This document shows, piece by piece, positions 15,497-23,968 of a DNA stretch of 64,000 nucleotides. The DNA lies in assembly GCA_017436955.1 (NCBI GenBank), contig JAFSCD010000001.1:1-64000 (forward strand), in the 5' to 3' direction. This DNA is from Oscillospiraceae bacterium (GTDB lineage: Bacteria > Bacillota > Clostridia > Oscillospirales > Oscillospiraceae). The notes beneath the pieces were generated by a model. That model saw only the letters and a list, made by a program, of their open reading frames with translations. It had not been told where the DNA came from and ran no database searches. Numbering within the stretch: position 1 is the first letter of the stretch; every line of letters starts with the position of its first letter. Made by a program: the position numbers and the translations under genes.

Positions 15497-15811
15497 ACAA
15501 TTGACAATGGAGAATTGACAATTGACGGGTGAGAGCATATGCGTATTCTAGCATTGTTTGGGAGAATTGTCAAAGGGGTATTTGCGGAGGCATTACTCTT
15601 GTGGTGACCGCAAAAAAGGACACCCGGGGACGGGTGCCCTTACAGCGGATATCTTGGTGTGCAGATCCTTCGGCGCGCTTCGCTTGCTCAGGATGACAAG
15701 GGCGGTGGTTGATGGCGGGTTTCGGGTCGATGTGGGCATCGACCCCTACGGCACGATTTCAGGGCTTACTCCCACCGGTCTTGGGAGGGGCGTTGGTTTG
15801 GGAAAATTGTT
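15497..15811. repeat. Gene-free interval made of dispersed repeats
   Basis: No gene is seen. It holds tandem 'aattgacaattgac' motifs (15485-15525), a hairpin made of gacacccggggacgggtg near 15618-15640, a segment resembling 'atccttcggcgcgcttcgcttgctcaggatgac' (split here: 15666-15698), and the palindrome GGGTCGATGTGGGCATCGAC (15724-15743), which recurs at 58221-58240. Confidence 0.6.
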
Positions 15812-16672
15812 TCAGATGAGGGCTGTGATTACAAAGTAGCCGATTACCACGATGCCCAGGACGATGCGGTAGATGCCGAAAATGGAGAAGGAGTGCTTGC
15901 GGACGTATTCCATCAGACCCTTGATGACGATCAGGCTGACGATGAAGGACACCACACAGCCGGTGATCAGCACCATCAGCTCGGTGGAGGTGGCGGCGGC
16001 GCCGTCCAGCAGGAACTTCAGCAGCTTCAATGCGCTGGCGCCCAGCATTGTGGGGATCGCCATAAAGAAGGAGAATTCCGCGCCGGCAGGTCGGGCTACG
16101 CCCAGAATAATGGCGCCCAGAATGGTTGCGCCGGAACGGGATGTGCCGGGGATCAGGCTCAGGCACTGGAATGCGCCCATCAGCAGGGCGGTGCGGTAGT
16201 CGATCCCGTTTACTTCCTGAATGCGGAAGTTGCGGCGCTGATTCCATTTTTCCACGAAGAGGAAAGCGATGCCGTACAGAATAAGCGCACCTGCGACAAC
16301 AAAAGTGTTGAGATCGGTACCCAACACCGGGGTGGATCGCAGAAAATTGTCCAAGGGGGTATCCAGCGACAGGCCGATGACAGCGGAGGGAATGACGGCT
16401 ACGATAACCTTAAACCACAGCTGCCAGGTGTCATGCTTCTCTTTCTTCTCCTTTTTCGGAGAAAATGGATTCAACTTATGGAAGAAGAGAACAACCACAG
16501 CGAGAATTGCACCCAACTGGATAATCATTTCAAAGAGATCATAAAAATCTTGTGTAGGATTCCAGTTCAAGATGCTTTTTAATAGAATAATGTGGCCGGT
16601 GGAGGATACGGGCAGCCATTCGGTAATGCCCTCCACGATGCCGAACAGCACGGCTTTCAAAAACTCAAGCAT
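15812..16672 (-). CDS. uppP: Undecaprenyl-diphosphatase
   Basis: UppP (BacA) removes a phosphate from undecaprenyl pyrophosphate outside the membrane so that the carrier lipid can be reused for peptidoglycan synthesis; it also gives bacitracin tolerance. The 286-residue integral membrane protein has the family motifs: GIVEGITEWLPVSSTGHIIL with the catalytic Glu/Ser/His, and IPGTSRSGATILGAI. AAAGGAG precedes the ATG at 16672; longer upstream frames are not coding. Single gene from the promoter at 16704-16732. Confidence 0.95.
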   Translation of the reverse strand: MLEFLKAVLFGIVEGITEWLPVSSTGHIILLKSILNWNPTQDFYDLFEMIIQLGAILAVVVLFFHKLNPFSPKKEKKEKHDTWQLWFKVIVAVIPSAVIGLSLDTPLDNFLRSTPVLGTDLNTFVVAGALILYGIAFLFVEKWNQRRNFRIQEVNGIDYRTALLMGAFQCLSLIPGTSRSGATILGAIILGVARPAGAEFSFFMAIPTMLGASALKLLKFLLDGAAATSTELMVLITGCVVSFIVSLIVIKGLMEYVRKHSFSIFGIYRIVLGIVVIGYFVITALI

Positions 16673-16703
16673 AGGGATCTCCTTTCGGTGTGTGCTTGCG
16701 GAT

Positions 16704-16732
16704 ATGATACCACATTGGGACTGCAAAAGCAA
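16704..16732 (-). promoter_or_regulatory. Promoter of uppP
   Basis: Minus-strand TTGCTT (16732-16727) and TATCAT (16709-16704), 17-bp spacer. Confidence 0.7.
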
Positions 16733-16747
16733 GGGAGAAACGGCGTG

Positions 16748-16811
16748 TTCACATTTTTGGGCGAAAGCCTTAACAAAATGTTCACCAAAATTGCGAAAAG
16801 CGTGGTATAAT
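16748..16811 (+). promoter_or_regulatory. Promoter with Pho-box-like direct repeats
   Basis: TATAAT at 16806-16811 lies upstream of the response-regulator gene. TTCACA (16748), TTAACA (16770) and TTCACC (16781) are spaced 22 and 11 bp apart, the helical phasing of PhoP boxes in Firmicutes (TTAACA-type repeats every 11 bp). The last repeat overlaps the -35 region (19-bp spacer). This suggests autoregulation of the downstream regulator. Confidence 0.5.
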
Positions 16812-16849
16812 AAGAAAAAATGAAACAAGTTGGATTTGGAGGTTTTTAT

Positions 16850-17539
16850 ATGGCACATACAGTTTTGGTTGTGGAGGATGACCGCAACATTGCAGGGTTG
16901 CTGCAGATGTATCTGGAAAAGGAAGGCTATAAGGTGGAAATCGCCTATGACGGCGGCGAGGGTTTGGCGAAATATCGGGCGATCCGACCGGATCTGGTGC
17001 TGCTGGATGTGATGATGCCGGTGATGGATGGCTGGGGCGTATGCAAGGCCATTCGGGCGGAAGCCCAGACACCCATCATTATGCTGACCGCCAAGGGCGA
17101 AACGGATGACAAGGTCAACGGTCTGAAGGTGGGCGCGGATGATTACATCACCAAGCCCTTCGAGATGCGTGAGGTCCTGGCCCGGGTGGAGGCGGTACTG
17201 CGCCGCAGCAGCGGCACCGCTGCGCCTGCCAAGGCAAGACGGCTGAACTTCGACAAGTTGACGATTGATATGGATGCATTTGAGCTGACGGTGGATGGCA
17301 AGAAGGTGGACACGCCGCCCAAGGAGATGGAGCTGCTGTTCTATCTGGCGTCCACGCCCAATCGGGTGTACACCCGGAATCAGCTGCTGGATGAGGTTTG
17401 GGGCTTTGATTGCTATGTGGACAGCCGGACGGTGGATGTGCATGTCAAGCGGCTGCGTGAAAAGTTAGAGGGTGTCAGCGAAAGCTGGTGCCTGAAAACC
17501 GTCTGGGGCGTGGGATATAAATTTGAGGTTGTGCAGTAA
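16850..17539 (+). CDS. OmpR/PhoB-family response regulator, PhoP-like
   Basis: The 229-residue regulator has a receiver domain (residues 1-115) with the acidic pair VVEDD, phospho-acceptor Asp in LVLLDVMMPVMDG, Thr in MLTAKG and Lys in YITKPF, and a C-terminal winged helix (about 130-229) with RTVDVHVKRLREKLE and VWGVGYKFE. The start at 16850 follows TTGGAGG. Its likely kinase lies at 20874, beyond an inserted restriction-modification gene. Pho-box-like repeats upstream suggest a PhoP-type role in phosphate response, but the identity is not certain. Confidence 0.88.
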   Translation: MAHTVLVVEDDRNIAGLLQMYLEKEGYKVEIAYDGGEGLAKYRAIRPDLVLLDVMMPVMDGWGVCKAIRAEAQTPIIMLTAKGETDDKVNGLKVGADDYITKPFEMREVLARVEAVLRRSSGTAAPAKARRLNFDKLTIDMDAFELTVDGKKVDTPPKEMELLFYLASTPNRVYTRNQLLDEVWGFDCYVDSRTVDVHVKRLREKLEGVSESWCLKTVWGVGYKFEVVQ

Positions 17540-17550
17540 ACAGAAAAGAA

Positions 17551-17582
17551 GAAAGAGTACCGCTTCGGTACTCTTTCTTTTC
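17551..17582 (+). terminator. Terminator of the response-regulator gene
   Basis: Stem GAAAGAGTACCG with its complement around CTT, followed by TTTTCGTTTTTT. It separates the regulator from the restriction-modification gene. Confidence 0.85.
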
Positions 17583-17655
17583 GTTTTTTGCAAAGGTATT
17601 TCCTTTTGTAAAAATATGTGATATACTAGAAAAAACAGCGAAAGGGGGAGCCGGA

Positions 17656-20442
17656 ATGACAGATACAGAGCGCAGACTGGCGGCACAACAGTTTGTAAAG
17701 GACTGGACGGGACATGGCGATGAAAAGCAGGAGACGCAACGCTTTTGGATGGGACTGCTCCAAAAGGTTTACGGCGTAGCCGAGCCCGATAAATTTATCG
17801 AATTTGAAAAGCGTGTGGTGCTGGGGCATACCAGCTTTATTGACGGCTACATACGGGACACCAGTGTGCTGATCGAGCAAAAGGGTGCGGATATTGACCT
17901 GCGCAAAGGATACAGGCAGTCCGACGGTTCGATGCTGACGCCCTACCAACAGGCGCGCCGTTATGCCGGAAACCTGCCTCACGATATGAACCCCCGTTGG
18001 ATCGTGGTATGCAATTTCAAGGAATTTCACATCCACGATATGAACCGCCCCAATGATCCTGCTGAAGTGGTTTTGCTGGAGGATCTGCCCAAGGAGTATC
18101 ACCGCCTGCAGTTTTTGGTGGATACGGGCAGCGAGCATATCCGCAAGGAAATGCGGATTTCTTTGCAGGCCGGTGAGCTGGTTGGCAAGCTCTATGACGC
18201 GCTTTTGAAGCAGTATACTTCCCCTGCCAGCGAGGAGGAGCTCAAGAGCCTGAATATGCTCTGCGTCCGCTTGGTGTTCTGCTTGTACGCCGAGGACGCA
18301 GGGGTTTTCGGCGGACACGACAAGTTTCGCAACTACCTCAAGAGCTTCCAGCCCAAAAATGTGCGTAGCGGCTTAATAAAGCTGTTTGAGGTGCTGGATA
18401 CCAAGGAAACAGACAGAGACCCCTATATGGACGACGATCTGGCGGCATTCCCCTATGTCAACGGCGGTTTGTTTGCGGACAAAAATATCATTGTCCCCAA
18501 ATTCACCGACGAGATCATAACGCTGTTGGTCGAGGATTGCGGCGGTGATTTCAACTGGAGTGAGATCAGCCCCACCATTTTTGGCGCGGTTTTTGAAAGC
18601 ACCCTGAATCCCGAGACCCGTCGTGCCGGCGGTATGCACTACACCAGTATTGAGAACATCCACAAGGTTATTGACCCCCTGTTTTACAATCAGCTTTGCC
18701 AGGAGCTGGAGGAGATCGCAGCCATTGGCGTGGAGAAAACGCGCAAGCTGCGGCTCGAGCAGTACCAGGCGGCGCTGGCAAAATTAAAGTTCCTTGACCC
18801 TGCCTGCGGTTCCGGTAACTTTTTGACCGAAACATACATTTCTCTCCGCCGCTTGGAAAACCGTGTGATCGCTATGCTCGGCAGTATCGGCAAGGGAGCT
18901 ATGGAAGGTCAGATCGTTATGGGCGAGGGTGACATTAACCCCATAAAGGTGTCCATCGGTCAGTTCTACGGTATAGAGATCAACGACTTTGCCGTAACTG
19001 TTGCCAAGACCGCCCTATGGATCGCGGAAAGCCAAATGATGAAAGCCACCGAAGAATTGGTGCATATGAATTTGGACTTTTTACCGCTGAAATCCTACGC
19101 CCACATTGTAGAGGGTAACGCCCTTCAGCTCGATTGGGAGACCGTGGTGCCCAAGAATGAGCTGAATTACATCATGGGAAATCCGCCTTTTGTTGGTGCA
19201 ATGTGGTCAAAGGGTTCTCAGCGAGAGGATATAGAGTTGGCTTTTCCTGAATGCTCTAAGACAGGACAAATTGACTATGTAGCTGGTTGGTATGCAAAGG
19301 CTGCAAAGCTAATTGTAAATACGAACATCCGTTGTGCCTTTGTGTCAACCAACAGTATCTGCCAAGGCCAACAGGTCGGTCTTATTTGGGAGCCGCTTAT
19401 CAATTTGTATGAAATTAAGTTTGATTTTGCTTATCAAACATTCCGTTGGGATAGTGAAGCTAACCTAAAAGCTCAGGTTCATTGTGTTATTATTGGCTTC
19501 TCACATATAAGTGTTATTACAGAGAAGAAAATTTATACTGGTAATCGTGTGAATATTGTCCACCATATCAATGGCTACCTTGCTCCTGCGGATGATGTAT
19601 TCATTATGGGCAGTAAGGCTCAAATATCGGGGATGCCAACTATGCACATGGGTGTTATGGCAAGAGATGGTGGCAATTTGATAATGGACGAAGCGGAGTA
19701 TCAGGAGTATATCGAAAAAGAACCGCAAGGTGTAGAATTTATCCATCCATATATGATGGGCAGAGAGTTTTTGAACAACATTCCACGATATTGCTTCTGG
19801 CTTGTTGGAGCAAATCCTGCTATTATTAAAAAGTGCCCGCTTCTGCTGAAAAGAATTGAGGGAGTTCGGCAGGCACGGCTATCAAGTCCCGCCAAAGAAA
19901 CCCAAAAATTATCAGAAACTCCGACACTTTTCGCACAGCTAAATCAACCCAAAGGTAGTTTTATTGCTTTCCCCAAAGTAAGTTCCGAAAGAAGAAAATA
20001 CATACCGATTGGTTTTTTGAGCGAAGAGGTCATTGTGGGTGATAAGCTATATGTGGTTGAAGATGTAGGGTTGTATCACTTTGGCATATTAACATCCAAT
20101 GTGCATAATGCATGGATGCGATTGGTGGCTGGAAGAATGAAAAGCGATTATAGTTATTCCAATACAATCGTTTACAACAGTTTCCCGTGGCCTACCCCTA
20201 CGGACGCACAGAGAGCCAAAATCGAAAAGACCGCACAGGCAATTTTGGATGCCAGAGCATTGTACCCCGATTGCAGTTTGGCAGACCTTTATGATGAGGT
20301 TACTATGCCCCCTGAACTGCGCAAGGCACATCAGCAGAATGACAGGGCTGTAATGGAAGCCTACGGCTTCTGGGGCAAGCTGAACAGTGAGCCCGAGTGT
20401 GTGGCAGAGCTGATGAAGATGTATCAAGCGTTGACAACTTAA
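17656..20442 (+). CDS. MmeI-like type IIG/IIL restriction-modification enzyme
   Basis: A single 928-residue polypeptide, close to MmeI (919), with restriction and methylation in one chain. The N-terminal PD-(D/E)xK nuclease has Asp 63 (FIDGYI) and Glu 74-x-Lys 76 (IEQKG). A helical linker leads to an N6-adenine methyltransferase with LDPACGSGNFL (about residue 381) and MGNPPFVGA (about 507). The rest is the target-recognition domain and a conserved C-terminal part ending near ELMKMYQALTT. It should methylate one strand of an asymmetric site and cut at a distance. Base composition drops to AT-rich just after NPPF, until about 20.17 kb, then returns, as if the recognition domain had been swapped. 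Confidence 0.88.
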   Translation: MTDTERRLAAQQFVKDWTGHGDEKQETQRFWMGLLQKVYGVAEPDKFIEFEKRVVLGHTSFIDGYIRDTSVLIEQKGADIDLRKGYRQSDGSMLTPYQQARRYAGNLPHDMNPRWIVVCNFKEFHIHDMNRPNDPAEVVLLEDLPKEYHRLQFLVDTGSEHIRKEMRISLQAGELVGKLYDALLKQYTSPASEEELKSLNMLCVRLVFCLYAEDAGVFGGHDKFRNYLKSFQPKNVRSGLIKLFEVLDTKETDRDPYMDDDLAAFPYVNGGLFADKNIIVPKFTDEIITLLVEDCGGDFNWSEISPTIFGAVFESTLNPETRRAGGMHYTSIENIHKVIDPLFYNQLCQELEEIAAIGVEKTRKLRLEQYQAALAKLKFLDPACGSGNFLTETYISLRRLENRVIAMLGSIGKGAMEGQIVMGEGDINPIKVSIGQFYGIEINDFAVTVAKTALWIAESQMMKATEELVHMNLDFLPLKSYAHIVEGNALQLDWETVVPKNELNYIMGNPPFVGAMWSKGSQREDIELAFPECSKTGQIDYVAGWYAKAAKLIVNTNIRCAFVSTNSICQGQQVGLIWEPLINLYEIKFDFAYQTFRWDSEANLKAQVHCVIIGFSHISVITEKKIYTGNRVNIVHHINGYLAPADDVFIMGSKAQISGMPTMHMGVMARDGGNLIMDEAEYQEYIEKEPQGVEFIHPYMMGREFLNNIPRYCFWLVGANPAIIKKCPLLLKRIEGVRQARLSSPAKETQKLSETPTLFAQLNQPKGSFIAFPKVSSERRKYIPIGFLSEEVIVGDKLYVVEDVGLYHFGILTSNVHNAWMRLVAGRMKSDYSYSNTIVYNSFPWPTPTDAQRAKIEKTAQAILDARALYPDCSLADLYDEVTMPPELRKAHQQNDRAVMEAYGFWGKLNSEPECVAELMKMYQALTT

Positions 20443-20444
20443 CA

Positions 20445-20477
20445 AAAAGCGTGCTGCGGATCGTGCAGCACGCTTTT
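20445..20477 (+). terminator. Terminator of the restriction-modification gene
   Basis: A 13-bp stem AAAAGCGTGCTGC with its complement and a TTTT tail. Confidence 0.85.
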
Positions 20478-20790
20478 GGTTTGCCCTCATCCGCCCAGTG
20501 CGCGCACTGGGCACCTTCCCCCGGGGGAAGGCTTTGACGGCGATTCGTGAATCGCCCCTACGGAGAAGCCGGAGGGAGTGTCGTGATTATGATAGGACAA
20601 TCCCCCCCCCAGGCAGAAATCAGAGATTTCTGCCAGCCCCCTTTACACAAGGGGACCTTAGGCGGGAGACCGCAAGGGGCGCCTCTACGAGGTGGTGGGA
20701 GGGAATCCCTGCCTTTCCGGGGGATTGCCACGCCAGTGTGTGCACTGGCTCGCAATGACAGCAAAAGATGGCGTTTGTTGCGTAACTGTA
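20478..20790. repeat. Mosaic of dispersed repeats
   Basis: No gene. It holds a 'ccagtgcgcgcactgg' palindrome (20499-20514), the 'ggcgattcgtgaatcg' palindrome (20539-20561), a 'ccctttacacaagggg' element (20639-20654), and a partial copy (20701-20760) of the ~95-bp element also found at 39882, 46575 and 49631. Confidence 0.65.
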
Positions 20791-20808
20791 AACTTTTGCG
20801 GTGGAAGG

Positions 20809-20837
20809 TTGCATTATGGGTCGGGTTTTATTATAAT
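20809..20837 (+). promoter_or_regulatory. Promoter of the histidine kinase gene
   Basis: TTGCAT (20809-20814) and TATAAT (20832-20837), 17-bp spacer. It gives the kinase a transcript independent of the response regulator. Confidence 0.75.
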
Positions 20838-20873
20838 ATTGGCAGGATTACAGAAAGGATGTGAAGATCAGCT

Positions 20874-22304
20874 ATGAAAAGTACTTTCAGCCGGATACTG
20901 ACGGCGGTGGCTATTGCGCTGCTGGCGGCGCTGCTGCTGATCGGCATTTTCTTTCAGATACTGGTTCGGGATTATTTGACAGACACCGCTGTGGATGCGC
21001 TGAAAAGCGACGGCGAGGTGCTGGTTGAGCTGGTGCAGGCCGCCTATTCCGGCGCGCCGATCACAGACCGGAACTTTAATGTGGCGCTGACGGTGGCAAG
21101 CTCTGTTTCCGGCGCGGATGCGGTATTTTGCGATGCCTCCGGCAGACTGGTGCTGTGCGCCCAGTCGCCTATGGGCTGCGAGCATCAGGGTATGCAGTTG
21201 GGGCAGGATTATCTGGAAAAGGTTTTCAGCACCGGCTGTGCTACCGACACCGGCGTTGTGCAGGGGCTGTATCCGGAGCGGCGTTACGTGGTGGGCTTGC
21301 CCATTATCAACGAACAGACCGGCGTCCGGATCGGCGTGATCATCGTATCCACGCCTATGGAGGACACCCTGGCGGTTTTGCAGAAAATTTCTGAAATCTT
21401 CGTATTCGTATCGATTTTGGTGGTGCTGCTGGCGGTGTGCCTGATGACGCTGTTCGTGCGGCAGCAGAGCAAGCCGCTGAAAGATATGGCAAATGCTGCC
21501 AGAGCCTTCGGTCACGGCGAGCTGACGGCCCGGGTCGAGACCGAGGGCAATCACACCCAAGAGGTGGAGGAGCTGGCGCTGGCATTTAACAATATGGCGG
21601 CATCGCTGCAGAAGAGTGAGTACCAGCGGCAGGAATTCGTTGCCAATGTGTCCCACGAGCTGAAAACGCCGATGACGACGATCGCCGGCTATGTGGATGG
21701 TATTCTGGACGGTACCATTCCCAAAGAGAAGGAACGGCAGTATCTGCAGGTGGTATCGGATGAGACCAAGCGGCTGAACCGGCTGGTGCGCAGTATGCTG
21801 GACATCTCCCGGCTGCAGGATCAGCAGGGTATCCCCGAGGAGCAAAAGACCCGGTTTGATGTGGAAGAAGCCCTGGGACAGGTGCTGATCAGCTTTGAGC
21901 AGAAAATTGAGGAAAAGAAGCTGCAGGTGCAGGTGGATATGCCGGAGCATCCCGTATTCGCCCTGGCGCATCAGGACTATATTACCCAGGTGCTGTATAA
22001 CCTGCTGGACAACGCTGTGAAATTCTGCCCCGAGGGCGGCGCTCTGGAGCTGCGGATCCGGGAAAGCAGCGGAAAGGTCTACGTTTCCGTCAGCAACGAG
22101 GGTCAGACCATTCCGGCACAGGAGCTGCCGCTGGTGTTTGACCGGTTCCACAAGATCGACAAGAGCCGCAGCCAGAATCGGGATAGCTGGGGTCTGGGAC
22201 TTTATATTGTCAAGACCATTGTATCTGCCCATGGGGAGAATATTTCCGTAGACAGCCGGGATGGCAAGACCACCTTCGCGTTTACGCTGCCCCGGGTGAA
22301 TTGA
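20874..22304 (+). CDS. Sensor histidine kinase
   Basis: The 476-residue protein has a first transmembrane helix (about 8-32), an extracytoplasmic sensor of ~130 residues, a second helix (about 172-194), a HAMP domain (KPLKDMANAARAFGHGELTAR), the phospho-acceptor His in FVANVSHELKTPMTTIAGYVDG, and an ATPase domain with N box LYNLLDNAVKFC, F box DRFHKIDKSRS and G2 box WGLGLYIVKTIV. This is the PhoR/ResE-like architecture that pairs with OmpR-type regulators. Its partner is most likely the regulator at 16850; the restriction gene separates them. The PDZ protein follows 7 bases later. Confidence 0.92.
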   Translation: MKSTFSRILTAVAIALLAALLLIGIFFQILVRDYLTDTAVDALKSDGEVLVELVQAAYSGAPITDRNFNVALTVASSVSGADAVFCDASGRLVLCAQSPMGCEHQGMQLGQDYLEKVFSTGCATDTGVVQGLYPERRYVVGLPIINEQTGVRIGVIIVSTPMEDTLAVLQKISEIFVFVSILVVLLAVCLMTLFVRQQSKPLKDMANAARAFGHGELTARVETEGNHTQEVEELALAFNNMAASLQKSEYQRQEFVANVSHELKTPMTTIAGYVDGILDGTIPKEKERQYLQVVSDETKRLNRLVRSMLDISRLQDQQGIPEEQKTRFDVEEALGQVLISFEQKIEEKKLQVQVDMPEHPVFALAHQDYITQVLYNLLDNAVKFCPEGGALELRIRESSGKVYVSVSNEGQTIPAQELPLVFDRFHKIDKSRSQNRDSWGLGLYIVKTIVSAHGENISVDSRDGKTTFAFTLPRVN

Positions 22305-22311
22305 GGTTTTT

Positions 22312-22857
22312 ATGGAGAATTTGAGCAATCAGAATTTGGAGCAGGATTCCTACAAGACCGGCTCCACGAAACCGCCCAAAAAACGGGGTGGTTTGGTGGC
22401 GGTGCTGCTGGTGATCGTGATCCTGCTGGCCGGATTGGTCAGCATTTTGGGCATGATGAATATTCATCTGTTTCGGATGCTGCAGCGGGAAAAGAGAGAG
22501 CCGATCTCCTTTGCGCCCGGCAATATCGAAACAACGATGCCGGCGCAGGATGCTGCCGGACAGCCCAAGCTGGGGCTGACGGTCGGCAGCGTGGGCGAGC
22601 TGGAACAGCGGTTTTATGAGCTGCCGGGCGGTGCGCTGATCACCGGCGTGGACGCCCAGGGCTGCGCTGCCAGAGCCGGGCTGACCGTGGGCGACATTAT
22701 CGTAGGCTTCAACAATGCCGCTGTGCCGTCCGCGGAGGAACTGGAGCAGGCGCTGCAAAAATGCCAGTCCGGAGACCGGGTCCTGATTACGATCTACCGG
22801 CACCGAACCGGGCGGCAATTTACGGTCACGGTGATTTTGGACGAGAAGGACGGATAG
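22312..22857 (+). CDS. Membrane-anchored PDZ-domain protein
   Basis: A 181-residue protein with a charged N-terminus, one transmembrane helix (about 27-50) and a C-terminal PDZ domain (about 83-178), including GALITGVDAQGCAARAGLTVGDIIVGFNN. It resembles the PDZ part of HtrA-like proteases without any protease domain. TGAGGT precedes the start, 7 bases after the kinase gene. Position and topology suggest it senses or recruits extracytoplasmic ligands for the same two-component system. Confidence 0.75.
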   Translation: MENLSNQNLEQDSYKTGSTKPPKKRGGLVAVLLVIVILLAGLVSILGMMNIHLFRMLQREKREPISFAPGNIETTMPAQDAAGQPKLGLTVGSVGELEQRFYELPGGALITGVDAQGCAARAGLTVGDIIVGFNNAAVPSAEELEQALQKCQSGDRVLITIYRHRTGRQFTVTVILDEKDG

Positions 22858-22858
22858 T

Positions 22859-23599
22859 ATGGAAAAGTATTATCGGAAGCAAATAACCGTGGGAGATACC
22901 CAGGTCAACGCCTTTGACCGACTGAAAAACAGCCAGCTGCTGGCGATCCTGCAGGAGGCTGCCGGTGAACACGGTGCTTTGCTGGGCGTGGACAAGGATT
23001 CGCTGCTGAAGAAAAAACTGTTTTGGGCGCTGATCCGTTATCACATTGAGATCACACGGCTGCCCCGGTCGGGAGAGGTCATTACGGTGGAGACCTGGCC
23101 GATGCCTACGACCCGCACGGCGTATCCACGGGCTACGGTGGCGTATGATGCCGACGGCAACGAACTGTTTCGGGGCATCAGTCTGTTCGTGCTGGTGAAT
23201 TTTGAGACCCGGGCGATGGTGCTGCCGGCTTTCAGCGGTGTGGAAGTGAATGGCTGGGTGCGTGGAAATGAATTGGCGATGCCCGGTTCTCTGCTGCCCA
23301 AGGCGCTGGAAAACAGCGAGAGCCGTGTGGTGCGGTTCTCCGATCTGGACTTTAACGGACACATGAATAACTGCCGGTATATGCAGTGGGTGGACGATCT
23401 GCTGGGTGCGGATTTTCACGCAGACCACAGCCCCCGGGAGATGGTGATCTGCTACCATTCCGAGGCTCGGGAAGGGGAGACTGTGGAGATGTCCTGGGCG
23501 CTGGAAAATGGTGCGGTTCTGTGCGTGGATGCCCGTCGGGAAGCGGAAAGTGCGGCTATGGGACACGGACGGGTGTTCTCGGTACAGCTGCGTTTCTAA
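22859..23599 (+). CDS. Acyl-ACP thioesterase
   Basis: The 246-residue cytosolic protein belongs to the plant-FatA-like bacterial acyl-ACP thioesterases (double hot-dog). The N-terminal half has FWALIRYHIEITRLPRSGEVITVETWP and the C-terminal half VVRFSDLDFNGHMNNCRYMQW, which carries the Asp-Asn-His active-site pattern. It would release fatty acids from acyl carrier protein. It starts one base after the PDZ gene stop, so it is probably on the kinase transcript. It ends at the terminator at 23660-23698. Confidence 0.88.
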   Translation: MEKYYRKQITVGDTQVNAFDRLKNSQLLAILQEAAGEHGALLGVDKDSLLKKKLFWALIRYHIEITRLPRSGEVITVETWPMPTTRTAYPRATVAYDADGNELFRGISLFVLVNFETRAMVLPAFSGVEVNGWVRGNELAMPGSLLPKALENSESRVVRFSDLDFNGHMNNCRYMQWVDDLLGADFHADHSPREMVICYHSEAREGETVEMSWALENGAVLCVDARREAESAAMGHGRVFSVQLRF

Positions 23600-23659
23600 A
23601 AGTGTTCTGTAAACCAATGGGCGAAGTTGCCAATCGGCGGAAAAATCATATAGATTTTG

Positions 23660-23698
23660 GAAAACCCCTTGCAGGCGTAGCGTTTGCAAGGGGTTTTC
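23660..23698 (+). terminator. Terminator of the kinase-PDZ-thioesterase transcript
   Basis: Stem GAAAACCCCTTGCA with its complement, 10-base loop, TTTTC tail. Confidence 0.7.
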
Positions 23699-23708
23699 AA
23701 GGCTTTGC

Positions 23709-23738
23709 TGTGGAAAAGTCTGTGGATAATGTGGAAAA
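23709..23738 (-). promoter_or_regulatory. Cluster of three DnaA boxes
   Basis: On the minus strand: TTTTCCACA (23738-23730), TTATCCACA (23729-23721) and TTTTCCACA (23717-23709). The middle one is the perfect consensus and the first two abut. An AT-rich stretch follows to about 23800. No dnaA, dnaN or rpmH is near. Confidence 0.6.
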
Positions 23739-23854
23739 CTTATGTCTACCGAATGACAAAAAATCAGGGGTTTCAACAAATTATGTTAACCAAAGTTCCG
23801 GGTTGACACGAATCGTTTCACCGGGGAATATTCTGTAAGGAGGGGGTGGGGCGG

Positions 23855-23965
23855 TTGGCGCTGCAATACGGATTTTGGGTGGCGGTGACGGTGCTGGCGA
23901 TATGGGCTTTGGGGCGGTTGAAGCGGTGGCTGTGGGGGCTGATCAATAAAAAGAAAACGCTCTGA
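23855..23965 (+). CDS. Possible small membrane protein
   Basis: A 36-codon frame with a TTG start (an in-frame GTG lies 9 bases upstream) follows TAAGGAGGG. The product would be one hydrophobic helix (FWVAVTVLAIWALGRL) with a basic tail ending INKKKTL. A TTGACA at about 23803 with an AATATT box 18 bp later could be its promoter. Small size makes this uncertain. Confidence 0.4.
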   Translation: MALQYGFWVAVTVLAIWALGRLKRWLWGLINKKKTL

Positions 23966-23968
23966 ATG

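Noticed and set aside
15102-15554. 150-codon minus-strand frame across tRNA-Leu
   Set aside because: It runs through a tRNA, its terminator and a broken tRNA copy, so it cannot be a protein gene.
20498-20877. Several frames of 60-105 codons before the kinase gene
   Set aside because: They consist of dispersed repeats and have no ribosome binding sites.
23709-23738. Chromosomal origin (oriC)
   Set aside because: Three DnaA boxes alone do not prove an origin; dnaA, dnaN, rpmH and gidA are absent. Kept as a box cluster only.
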